A stretch of 64,000 bases of DNA from Clostridia bacterium (GTDB taxonomy: Bacteria > Bacillota > Clostridia > Christensenellales > Borkfalkiaceae). Shown here one piece after another: positions 55,620-64,000 of the stretch (position 1 is the stretch's first letter; each line of letters begins with the position of its first letter). The notes beneath the pieces are model-generated. The model saw only the letters and a list, made by a program, of their open reading frames with translations, ran no database searches and was not told the origin of the DNA. A program made the position numbers and the translations under genes. The DNA is taken from assembly GCA_029055875.1 (NCBI GenBank), contig JAIDCJ010000006.1, positions 62,001 to 126,000 of the forward strand, given 5' to 3'.

Positions 55620-56993
55620 TTACATAATATTATTGACCGAGCGCGGGAAGAGCGTTACGTCGCGGATATTTTCCATGCCCGTAACGTACATGACGAACCG
55701 CTCGAAGCCGAGCCCGAACCCGCTGTGCGGTACGCTGCCGAACGTGCGTAAATCGAGATACTGCTTATAGGAAGCCGTGTCCATCTTGCGCGCTTTCATG
55801 GCGGCAAGGAGTTTATCAAGATCCGCTTCGCGCTCGCTGCAACCGATAATTTCGCCGATTCCCGGCACCAATAAATCGGTAGCCGCAACCGTCTTTCCGT
55901 CGGGGTTTTGCTTCATGTAGAAGGACTTGATATCCTTGGGATAATTCGTGACGAATACGGGTTTTTTGAACACGACCTCGGTGAGATATTTCTCATGCTC
56001 CGTCTGCAAATCGCACCCCCACTCTACGGGGTACTGGAATTTTGCGTCTGCTTTTTTGAGAAGCTCGACCGCCTCGGTATAGTCGCAAACCGCAAACTTG
56101 CTGTTCACAACGTGCGTGAGCTTTTCTTTCAGCCCTTTTTCTACGAACGAATCGAAGAAGGTCATTTCGTCGGGGCATTCGTCGAGCACGGCGCGAATGA
56201 CGTATTTGAGCATTTCCTCGGCAATCTCAATAATGTCGGGAAGCTCCGCAAATGCGACTTCGGGTTCGACGTGCCAGAACTCCGCCAAATGGCGGGTGGT
56301 GTTGGAATTCTCCGCACGGAAGGAAGGCCCGAACGTGTAAATTTTCGAGAATGCCGTTGCCGCAACCTCGCCCTCTAACTGTCCCGAAACGGAAAGTCCT
56401 GCTTTCTGTCCGAAGAAGTCGTTCTTGTAGTACTCCTCTTCGCTCTTGTATTTTGCACCGTAGCTTTGCGTTGTGACGCGGAACATTTCGCCCGCGCCCT
56501 CGCAGTCGCTCGCCGTGATAATGGGCGTATTAATATAGTAATAGCCGTGCTCGTGGAAATAGCGGTGAATTGCCTGCGCCGCAACGGAGCGCACCTTGAA
56601 CACCGCCGTAAAGGTATTCGTGCGAAGGCGCAGGTGCGGAATAGAGCGCAAAAATTCGAGCGTGGTGCGCTTCTTCTGAATGGGATATTCGCTAGGACAT
56701 TTGCCGAGAAGCTTCACCTCTTTCGCGTTGAGCTCGACTCCTTCGCCCTTGAACGCTTTTACGACTTCGCCGATTACCGCAACGGACGCGCCCGTTTTGG
56801 CGCATTCGCCGTCGAGCGAAACCGCGTTTTTATCAACGACGACCTGCAAGCGGGAAAAGCTCGTGCCGTCCGCAAGCTCCAAAAAGGATACGGCGGAAGA
56901 ATCGCGGAAGGTACGCACCCAGCCGCATACCGTAACCGTTTTGCCAAGGTAAGATTTTTCTTTTAAGATTTCGCTGATATCAATATGTTTCAT
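55620..56993 (-). CDS. asnS: Asparaginyl-tRNA synthetase
   Basis: Class II aaRS: VCGWVRTFRDSSAVSFLELADGTS, FRAENSNTTRHLAEFWHVEPE, GFGLGFERFVMYVTGMENIRDV. Confidence 0.96.
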   Translation of the reverse strand: MKHIDISEILKEKSYLGKTVTVCGWVRTFRDSSAVSFLELADGTSFSRLQVVVDKNAVSLDGECAKTGASVAVIGEVVKAFKGEGVELNAKEVKLLGKCPSEYPIQKKRTTLEFLRSIPHLRLRTNTFTAVFKVRSVAAQAIHRYFHEHGYYYINTPIITASDCEGAGEMFRVTTQSYGAKYKSEEEYYKNDFFGQKAGLSVSGQLEGEVAATAFSKIYTFGPSFRAENSNTTRHLAEFWHVEPEVAFAELPDIIEIAEEMLKYVIRAVLDECPDEMTFFDSFVEKGLKEKLTHVVNSKFAVCDYTEAVELLKKADAKFQYPVEWGCDLQTEHEKYLTEVVFKKPVFVTNYPKDIKSFYMKQNPDGKTVAATDLLVPGIGEIIGCSEREADLDKLLAAMKARKMDTASYKQYLDLRTFGSVPHSGFGLGFERFVMYVTGMENIRDVTLFPRSVNNIM

Positions 56994-57005
56994 ATTAACT
57001 CCTAT

Positions 57006-58436
57006 TTAGTAGGCTCTTGCGAAGAATACGGTGTGCTGTGCTTTCTTGCCGCATACGACGCACTTCTTTGCCGTATGCGTTTTATCCATAACGCGGGAGG
57101 TCGCCTGTGCAAACTCCTTTACTTTGTCCTCGCACTCTCTGCAGCCGCACCAGCCCGCGCGGACGAAGTTGCCCGTATTCACGCCCTCTAAAAGCTCGTC
57201 AAGCGTGCTTGCGTTTACAATGCGGGAGTTCATGCGCTCCTTTGCTTTCTCGTACATATTCTCGGCAATCGCCTTCAAGAGCTCCTGAACGCCTTCCACA
57301 GCGTTATCGAGTGCAAGCTCCGTCTTTTCAAAATTATCGCGGCGGGCGCAGAGCATTTTGCCTGCCTCCAAATCGCGCGGGCCGAGCTCGATACGAAGCG
57401 GCACGCCCTTCATTTCCCATTCGTTGAATTTCCAGCCGGGGGAATTTTCGCTGTCGTCTAATTTTACGCGAATACCCGCCGCCGCAAGCTTTTCTTTGAG
57501 CGCGCCGCAGGCTTCGAGTACGCCCTCTTTCTTTGCGGCAATGGGAATGATAACGACCTGCACGGGTGCAACGACGGGCGGCATTACGAGCCCGCGGCTA
57601 TCGCCGTGCGTCATGATGAGTGCGCCGATAAGGCGCGTGGATACCCCGAAAGACATGGTATAACCGTACTTCTGCGTACCGTCTTTATCGGTAAATTTAA
57701 TATCGAACGCCTTGGAGAAATTCTGCCCCAAATAGTGGGAAGTGCCCGATTGCAGGCTCTTGCCGTCGTGCATCATGGCCTCCATGCCGTAGGTGGCAAC
57801 CGCGCCCGCGAACTTCTCTTTCTCCGTCTTCTTGCCTGTGAGTACGGGCATAGCGAGAACGTTCTTGGAGAACTCCTCGTAAACGGCGAGCATCTTCTGC
57901 GTTTCCGTTTCCGCCTCTTCGGCAGTAGCGAAAACCGAATGCCCTTCCTGCCACAAAAATTCGCTTGTTCTGAGGAAAGGACGCGTGGTCTTTTCCCAGC
58001 GCATGACGTTCGCCCACTGGTTCATGCGGAGCGGTAAATCGCGCCAGGACTCGATCCAGTTGCCATACATTTTGCCGATAATGGTCTCACTCGTCGGGCG
58101 AATGCAAAGCGGCTCGGCAAGCTTCTCCCCGCCTGCGTGCGTGACGACGGCGACCTCGGGCGCGAAGCCCTCTACGTGCTCCGCCTCCTTCGTCATATAG
58201 CTCATGGGAATGAGAAGCGGGAAATACGCGTTCTCGTAATCGTTCGCCTGAAAACGCGCGTTAAATTCGCGCTGAATGTTCTCCCAAATCGCGTAGCCGT
58301 ACGGACGAATGACCATCGTGCCCTTTACAGGGCCGTAGTCCACTAATTTGGTTTTTAATACGACGTCCGAATACCACTGCGGAAAGTCCGTTTCGATATC
58401 TGCAATTTGTGAAACGAACTGATTTTCTTTACCCAT
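57006..58436 (-). CDS. proS: Prolyl-tRNA synthetase, archaeal/eukaryotic type (no insertion domain)
   Basis: LVDYGPVKGTMVIRPYGYAIWENIQ, CIRPTSETII, MRWEKTTRPFLRTSEFLWQEGHSVFAT, C-terminal GWCGCRECEDKVKE...KKCVVCGKKA. Confidence 0.95.
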   Translation of the reverse strand: MGKENQFVSQIADIETDFPQWYSDVVLKTKLVDYGPVKGTMVIRPYGYAIWENIQREFNARFQANDYENAYFPLLIPMSYMTKEAEHVEGFAPEVAVVTHAGGEKLAEPLCIRPTSETIIGKMYGNWIESWRDLPLRMNQWANVMRWEKTTRPFLRTSEFLWQEGHSVFATAEEAETETQKMLAVYEEFSKNVLAMPVLTGKKTEKEKFAGAVATYGMEAMMHDGKSLQSGTSHYLGQNFSKAFDIKFTDKDGTQKYGYTMSFGVSTRLIGALIMTHGDSRGLVMPPVVAPVQVVIIPIAAKKEGVLEACGALKEKLAAAGIRVKLDDSENSPGWKFNEWEMKGVPLRIELGPRDLEAGKMLCARRDNFEKTELALDNAVEGVQELLKAIAENMYEKAKERMNSRIVNASTLDELLEGVNTGNFVRAGWCGCRECEDKVKEFAQATSRVMDKTHTAKKCVVCGKKAQHTVFFARAY

Positions 58437-58580
58437 AGCTTTGCTCCGTTTTGTTCAAATTTTTAGGAATATTATACCATATCTTTTTCCGCGCGTCTAT
58501 TATTTAAGAGAAGTTTGCCCGCAAAAATTATGAATTGGACTTTTTGTTAAAAATTTCTTGATAAAAATGGGCGTCTACGC

Positions 58581-58609
58581 TTGATAAAAAAATAATTCTT
58601 CGCTATAAT
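58581..58609 (+). promoter_or_regulatory. Sigma-A-type promoter
   Basis: TTGATA-N17-TATAAT upstream of phosphohexomutase. Confidence 0.7.
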
Positions 58610-58646
58610 GAAAGTGTATGTATTCTCTCACAAAGGATAGGTACTT

Positions 58647-60152
58647 ATGACGCGGCAGGATTTCCTAAGACTCAAAAACGGAACGGACGTGCGCGGCACC
58701 GCAATCGAAGCGGAAAACGACCCCGTTACGCTCACCGACGAGGCAGTCTATGAAATTGCGAGGGCGTTTTGCCTGTGGCTGACGACGAAAAAACGCATTG
58801 CTGCGCCTACGATTGCCATAGGTCACGATTCCCGCCTCTCGGCAAAGCGCATTGAAAAAGCGCTTATACGAGGCTTCACCGATTGCGGAAGAGACGTTAT
58901 TTTAACGGGACTATCCTCTACGCCGTCCATGTTCATGCTTTTGCAGGAAGATTTCGGCGCGGACGCCTCGGTTATGATTACGGCAAGCCACCTCCCCTTC
59001 CAAAAGAACGGCTTAAAATTCTTTGTGAAGGAAGGCGGTCTCGAAGGCGAGGATATTACCGAAATACTTCAAATTGCGGCAGCGGGAAATTTTCCCCGCG
59101 GCAACGGAACAGTAATGCGGAAATCCTATCTTGAAAAATACGCCTTAGACCTCGTGAAAAAGGTACGCACGGCGTGCGGAAAGCAGCAGCCGCTTCAAGG
59201 CAAGCGCATTCTCGTGGACGCGGGGAACGGCGCGGGCGGGTTCTATGCCGACCTCGTGTTAAAGCCCCTCGGCGCGGACGTTGCGGGTTCACAGTTCTTA
59301 GAGCCGGACGGCTCCTTCCCGAACCACATTCCGAACCCCGAAAATGCGGAAGCAATGAAATCGGTATGCGACGCCGTAAAAAGGCACAAAGCCGATTTCG
59401 GGATCATCTTCGATACCGACGTTGACCGTGCGGGCGCCGTTTCCGCAGACGGCGAGGAAATTAACCGCAACCGTTTGATTGCGCTCATCTCGGCAATTCT
59501 TTTGGAAGAAAGGCAGGGCGCGTATATCGTAACAGACTCCGTCACGAGCGACGGCCTCACGCAGTTCATTGCAGGCCATGGCGGCGTGCACCACCGCTAT
59601 AAACGCGGATATAAAAACGTTATCAACGAGAGCATCCGCTTAAACGCGGAAGGGAAATACTGCCCGCTTGCAATCGAGACGAGCGGCCACGCCGCGTTCC
59701 GAGAGAATTACTTTCTCGACGACGGTGCATATCTTGTAACGAGGATACTGATAGCGCTTGCAAAGTGTGCGGAAGAAGGGAAAGAATTGACAGACCTCAT
59801 TTCCTCTCTACCAGAAGCGGAAGAAACGCAAGAGATTCGGCTCCCCTTTGCGGCGGGCGTCGATTTCAAAACGCTGGGAGCTCAAGTAATTGAGGAGCTC
59901 AAAGAATATGCAAACGGCTCCCCCTTCCTCTCGCTTGCTCCCGACAATTACGAGGGCGTGCGCGTGAACTTTGCCGAAGGCGAGGGCGACGGCTGGGCGC
60001 TCGTACGCATGAGCCTGCACGAGCCCATTATGCCAATCAATATAGAAAGCAACGTGAAAGGCGGAAACGCCATCATGATTCAAAAATTATACGGGTTCTT
60101 AAAAAAATACCCCTTCTTACATACGGAAGGAATGAAGCAAACAATCATTTAA
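58647..60152 (+). CDS. Phosphomannomutase/phosphoglucomutase family protein
   Basis: IAIGHDSRLSAKRI, VMITASHLPFQKNGLKFF, IIFDTDVDRAGAVSADG. Confidence 0.92.
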   Translation: MTRQDFLRLKNGTDVRGTAIEAENDPVTLTDEAVYEIARAFCLWLTTKKRIAAPTIAIGHDSRLSAKRIEKALIRGFTDCGRDVILTGLSSTPSMFMLLQEDFGADASVMITASHLPFQKNGLKFFVKEGGLEGEDITEILQIAAAGNFPRGNGTVMRKSYLEKYALDLVKKVRTACGKQQPLQGKRILVDAGNGAGGFYADLVLKPLGADVAGSQFLEPDGSFPNHIPNPENAEAMKSVCDAVKRHKADFGIIFDTDVDRAGAVSADGEEINRNRLIALISAILLEERQGAYIVTDSVTSDGLTQFIAGHGGVHHRYKRGYKNVINESIRLNAEGKYCPLAIETSGHAAFRENYFLDDGAYLVTRILIALAKCAEEGKELTDLISSLPEAEETQEIRLPFAAGVDFKTLGAQVIEELKEYANGSPFLSLAPDNYEGVRVNFAEGEGDGWALVRMSLHEPIMPINIESNVKGGNAIMIQKLYGFLKKYPFLHTEGMKQTII

Positions 60153-60163
60153 GGAGAAAGTAT

Positions 60164-62245
60164 ATGCAGCAACAGGAACAGCAGGAAAAACAGCAACAAA
60201 AAACGATGAGTCTTCAGCAGGCGACGGTCAACGCCATTCGTATTCTTTCGGCTGAGGCAATTCAAAAGGCAAACTCGGGCCACCCCGGGCTTCCTCTCGG
60301 CTGTGCGCCGATTGGCTATGCGTTATTCCAGAAGTTTTTGAAATTCAATAATTTGGACGTGAACTGGGATAACCGCGACCGCTTTATTCTCTCCGCGGGG
60401 CACGGCTCCATGCTCTATTATTCTCTCCTCTATCTGTACGGGTTCGGGCTCTCGAAGGACGATTTGGCTTCCTTCCGTCAGCTCGGTTCCAAAACGCCCG
60501 GCCACCCCGAATACGGTCAGACACTCGGCGTTGAAACCACAACGGGGCCTTTGGGACAGGGCATTGCAAACGCCGTAGGTATGGCGCTTGCCGAAGCGCA
60601 CTTGGCTGCAAAATTCAACCGCAAGGGCTTCCCTATCGTAGACCACTATACCTATGCGCTCTGCGGCGACGGGTGCTTGGAAGAGGGCATCTCCTACGAG
60701 GCGTGCTCGTTTGCGGGCGCGCACAAGCTCGGCAAGCTCATTTTGTTCTACGACGATAACGAAATTACCATTGAGGGAAAAACCGATATCACCTTCAAAG
60801 AGGATATTGCAAAGCGTTTTACGGCGCAGAACTGGCAGGTCATTAAGGTGGATTTGACGAAAAACACCGAAGACAAAAAGACCGGCATGAAAAAGCCCGA
60901 CAATATAGGCGCAATCAGTAACGCAATCAGAAAGGCGCGCAGAGAAAAGCACAAGCCCTCTATCATTATTTTCAAAACGAAGATCGGTTACGGCTCGCCC
61001 TTAGAGGGTAGCGAAAAAATCCACGGCGCACCGCTCGGCGAAGAGAATATACAGTTGCTGAAAGAAAAACTCGGCTGGACGTGCGAGGAAGAGTTCGAGG
61101 TGCCTTGGGAAGTTTTGAAGCACACCTCTCAGCCCGGTGCGAAGGGTGCGAAGCTCGAACAGGATTGGAAAAGCCTGCTTGCAAAATATGCAATTAAATA
61201 TCCCGATCTTGCGGACGAATATAAAGCTGCAATGAGCGGCGAGCTCCCCAACTTTGAAAAAATGAAGGATCTCCTTGTGTTCGACAAATCTATGTCAACC
61301 CGCGAGGCGTCCTCCGTAGTGCTCAACAAAATGGCCGCGCTCGTGCCCTCTATCGTAGGCGGCAGCGCAGACCTCGGCCCCTCCAATATGTCGATTATGC
61401 AGGACACCGATACGGTGACTTACGGCGACTTCTCCGCCAAAAACCACGCGGGCAGAAATATCCACTTCGGCGTACGCGAGCACGCAATGGCGGCTATCTC
61501 GAACGGTATTCAGCTCCACGGCGGACTCCGCCCTTACTGCTCTACCTTCTTTACGTTCTCCGATTACTGCAAGCCCGCAATGCGCCTTTCCGCGCTCATG
61601 AATATTCCCGTGACCTACGTATTCACGCACGACTCGATTGGCGTAGGCGAGGACGGCCCTACGCATCAGCCTATCGAACAGCTCATTTCGCTTCGCTCCA
61701 TTCCGAATATGAAGGTGTTCCGCCCTGCCGACGGCAAGGAAGTGGTAGCGGCGTGGATCTCCGCGCTCAAAGGAAATTCCCCTACCGCGTTGGTGCTCAG
61801 CCGTCAGACGCTCCCGCAGTACAAAAAGAGCGGGCTCGGTGCACTCAAAGGCGGATATATCCTCGAGGACTGCAAGGGTAAGCCCGACGTTATTTTAATG
61901 GCGAGCGGTTCGGAAGTGGATATCTGCATGCAAGCAAGAGCCATTCTGCACAAGGACGGAATGCGGGTACGCGTGGTTTCTATGCCCTGTTTGGAAGAGT
62001 TTGAAAAGCAGGACGAAAAATACAAGGAAAGCGTACTTCCCGCTGCCGTAAAAGCAAGAATCTGCGTGGAAGCGGGTTCCCCTCACAGCTGGTATAAGTA
62101 CGTTGGAGAGCTGGGTGAAATCTTCTGTATGCACTCGTTCGGTAAGAGCGCACCCGCGCCCGAGCTTTTCAAAAAATACGGCTTCACCGTGGAAAACATC
62201 GTGCAAAAAGCAAAGCAGACCTATAACAAGCTCTGGAACAGATAA
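60164..62245 (+). CDS. tkt: Transketolase
   Basis: ANSGHPGLPLGCAPIGYALF, GDGCLEEGISYEA, FGVREHAMAAISNGI, THDSIGVGEDGPTHQP. Confidence 0.97.
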   Translation: MQQQEQQEKQQQKTMSLQQATVNAIRILSAEAIQKANSGHPGLPLGCAPIGYALFQKFLKFNNLDVNWDNRDRFILSAGHGSMLYYSLLYLYGFGLSKDDLASFRQLGSKTPGHPEYGQTLGVETTTGPLGQGIANAVGMALAEAHLAAKFNRKGFPIVDHYTYALCGDGCLEEGISYEACSFAGAHKLGKLILFYDDNEITIEGKTDITFKEDIAKRFTAQNWQVIKVDLTKNTEDKKTGMKKPDNIGAISNAIRKARREKHKPSIIIFKTKIGYGSPLEGSEKIHGAPLGEENIQLLKEKLGWTCEEEFEVPWEVLKHTSQPGAKGAKLEQDWKSLLAKYAIKYPDLADEYKAAMSGELPNFEKMKDLLVFDKSMSTREASSVVLNKMAALVPSIVGGSADLGPSNMSIMQDTDTVTYGDFSAKNHAGRNIHFGVREHAMAAISNGIQLHGGLRPYCSTFFTFSDYCKPAMRLSALMNIPVTYVFTHDSIGVGEDGPTHQPIEQLISLRSIPNMKVFRPADGKEVVAAWISALKGNSPTALVLSRQTLPQYKKSGLGALKGGYILEDCKGKPDVILMASGSEVDICMQARAILHKDGMRVRVVSMPCLEEFEKQDEKYKESVLPAAVKARICVEAGSPHSWYKYVGELGEIFCMHSFGKSAPAPELFKKYGFTVENIVQKAKQTYNKLWNR

Positions 62246-62255
62246 AATATTTATT

Positions 62256-62286
62256 GCGCCGCGCTTCAATGCGCGGCGCTTTTTTT
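62256..62286 (+). terminator. Intrinsic terminator of transketolase
   Basis: GCGCCGCGCTTCAATGCGCGGCGC followed by T-run. Confidence 0.85.
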
Positions 62287-62324
62287 CACAAAAAAAATGC
62301 GTGCGGGAATTCCGTACGCATTTT

Positions 62325-62531
62325 TTAATCTTCCAGACCGACGAGATAATCGATACTCACTCCGAAATACTTTGCAATGGCTATGAGCTTCGAGAGCGTC
62401 GGCTCGCTTTTCCCCTGCTCCCAGTAGCTGATAATCGATTTCCCTACGTCAAGCTCCTTGGCAAGCTGTACCTGTCCGATATTCCGCTCCACCCTTAGCG
62501 CATGAAATTGTTCCGCGAACACATTATTCAT
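62325..62531 (-). CDS. XRE-family (Cro/CI-type HTH) regulator
   Basis: LRVERNIGQVQLAKELDVGKSIISYWEQGKSEPTLSKLIAIAKYFGVSIDYLVG; start set to MNNVFAEQ with GGGAGAA RBS. Confidence 0.92.
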   Translation of the reverse strand: MNNVFAEQFHALRVERNIGQVQLAKELDVGKSIISYWEQGKSEPTLSKLIAIAKYFGVSIDYLVGLED

Positions 62532-62541
62532 ATACACATTC

Positions 62542-62593
62542 TCCCATAATTTTGGGAAAAATACTTGACTTCCCAACATATTGGGAGTATGAT
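62542..62593. promoter_or_regulatory. Divergent control region: two TCCCA-N6-TGGGA operators and a plus-strand promoter
   Basis: Operators 62542-62557 and 62571-62586; TTGACT(62565-62570)-N17-TATGAT(62588-62593), spacer filled by operator 2. Confidence 0.75.
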
Positions 62594-62620
62594 AAAGATA
62601 TCTTAACTAAGGAGAGAATT

Positions 62621-62977
62621 ATGTACTGTAAAAAATGCGGAAATTTTATCAATGACGGCGCGACGTTTTGTACGCAATGCGGCGAGCCTGTAAGCGGCAC
62701 GGCTACCCCTACTTATACGCCCCAATATCAGCAGCCCGTAGCACAAAAGCAAACGAACACGCTTGCTATCGTCGGCTTTATCCTTTCCTTCTTCTTCACG
62801 CTTGTCGGCCTCATTTGCTCGATCATCGCTTACAAGAACGCTGATTCGCAATACGGCGGAAACGGAAAGGGACTTGCCCTTGCAGGAATTATTATCAGTT
62901 CCATTGCCATGGCAGTTGCAGTTATTTGGATTATCGTTGCAGTTGCCGTACTCGGTACAGCCGCATCATTCCTCTAA
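62621..62977 (+). CDS. Zinc-ribbon plus DUF4190-like two-TM membrane protein
   Basis: MYCKKCGNFINDGATFCTQCGEPV, then LAIVGFILSFFFTLVGLICSIIAYKNA...; start set to MYCKKC with AAGGAGAG RBS. Confidence 0.85.
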   Translation: MYCKKCGNFINDGATFCTQCGEPVSGTATPTYTPQYQQPVAQKQTNTLAIVGFILSFFFTLVGLICSIIAYKNADSQYGGNGKGLALAGIIISSIAMAVAVIWIIVAVAVLGTAASFL

Positions 62978-62990
62978 AAAGAACAAATAA

Positions 62991-63024
62991 AAAGAGCTTC
63001 CCCTTTTGAGGAAGCTCTTTTTTT
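62991..63024. terminator. Bidirectional terminator
   Basis: AAAGAGCTTCCCCTTTTGAGGAAGCTCTTTTTTT. Confidence 0.85.
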
Positions 63025-63033
63025 ATCGTTTTA

Positions 63034-64000
63034 TTATTCCCACTCTGCTTTGAGTCTGCGGGCGAAGAGCTTGCCGATTTCGTCACGGCAACGCTTCTCG
63101 TCGTCCCCCCAGCCGAAGCAAACACGGTAAACCGAATCGGTAATGGGAAGCTCTACGTCGTATTTCTTGCCCAAGAAGCGAATCGCCTTAGAGGTTGCAA
63201 CCCCTTCCGCAAGCTTCTCGAACCGCTGTCCCTTGGCAAGGCTCTCGCCGTATTGGCGGTTGTGCGAATAGGGAGAAAACAGCGTGGTTTCGTAATCGCC
63301 CAAATGTGCGAGACCGTAAGCCGAAAGCTCGTTGCCGCCCATTGCCTTGATAAGATTGGCGACCTCTCTTGCGCCGCGCGTCATAAGCGGGCCTTTGAGG
63401 GGCGGGCAGATAACGTCGAGCGCGCCCGCCGCAATACCCATTACGTTCTTCGCCGCCGCGCCGATTTCCGTGCCGATTAAATCGTTTCCGTAATAGAAGC
63501 GAATGAGTTTACTCTTGAACTGGTGCACGAGCTTGTGCTTCAATTTCTCGTTTGCGGAATCGATTACCATGCAGTTCGGCTCGCCCTTGACAAAGCTCTG
63601 AATGTGCCCGGGGCCAACCCATACCGCAATATTGTCGGAGGATATACCGCTCTCCGTAAGCACCTCGGAAAGCCGCTTGCCCGTATCTACCTCGATTCCC
63701 TTCATGCAGAGAATGAAGTTCTTTTCCGCGATATCGTAAGCGGTAACCCTCTGCATAAAGCCGCGTAAGCCCTGTGCGCTGATGGAAATAACGATTGCTT
63801 CCGCGTGCTCCACCGCTTCCTGTAAATTACAGGTAAGCGTTATTTTTTTGTCGAGTGCAACGTATTCGTTCCGTCCCGTCTTTTTTAAGATTTGGTAGGA
63901 ATAGTCGTCTTCGGGCCCCCAGGAATAGACCTCGTGCCCGATACCGCTTAAATACCAAGCGATAAACGAACCCCACCTTCCGCAACCCAATACGGAAATT
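63034..64000 (-). CDS. gpsA: NAD(P)H-dependent glycerol-3-phosphate dehydrogenase, N-terminus runs off window end
   Basis: ...ISVLGCGRWGSFIAWYLSGIGHEVYSWG reads open to base 64000, so the ORF-track start at 63990 (a TTG) is not the real start. ALDVICPPLKGPLMTRGAREVANLIKAMGG. Confidence 0.95.
   Translation of the reverse strand, partial: ISVLGCGRWGSFIAWYLSGIGHEVYSWGPEDDYSYQILKKTGRNEYVALDKKITLTCNLQEAVEHAEAIVISISAQGLRGFMQRVTAYDIAEKNFILCMKGIEVDTGKRLSEVLTESGISSDNIAVWVGPGHIQSFVKGEPNCMVIDSANEKLKHKLVHQFKSKLIRFYYGNDLIGTEIGAAAKNVMGIAAGALDVICPPLKGPLMTRGAREVANLIKAMGGNELSAYGLAHLGDYETTLFSPYSHNRQYGESLAKGQRFEKLAEGVATSKAIRFLGKKYDVELPITDSVYRVCFGWGDDEKRCRDEIGKLFARRLKAEWE

Noticed and set aside
63034-63990. ORF-track start of gpsA at 63990
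   Set aside because: The frame stays open to 64000 (ISVLGCGRWG) and the listed start is a TTG within the Rossmann glycine motif, so the true start is outside the window.

Overview
This 64 kb window looks like chromosomal DNA from a low-to-mid GC Firmicute, probably a gut-type Clostridia relative (inferred from gene content only). Housekeeping blocks: foldase-like lipoprotein-mfd-pth-prs; yfcE-rdgB; asnS-proS; phosphohexomutase-transketolase; gpsA. Much of the rest is accessory: secreted lipoproteins and carbohydrate-active enzymes (two GH3, one of them with permuted domain order, plus GH5, GH13 and GH51), a CotH protein with a six-unit Cys/His repeat, a serpin, an M6-like protease and an SGNH hydrolase. 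Metal genes (P-type ATPase/ArsR, FeoAB) and five tRNAs (Ser-CGA, Val-CAC, Ala-CGC, Pro-CGG, Pro-AGG) are also present. The most unusual locus is an AT-rich insertion at the 3' end of tRNA-Ser (about 6.5-8.03 kb). It is bracketed by three copies of the tRNA 3' end, has no integrase, and encodes one HNH endonuclease preceded by a 5' leader that folds on paper into nested perfect helices. Another notable point is a tRNA-Pro(AGG)+tRNA-Pro(CGG) pair in a window that also encodes an archaeal/eukaryotic-type ProRS. All calls come from reading the sequence and the supplied ORF track; no searches were run.
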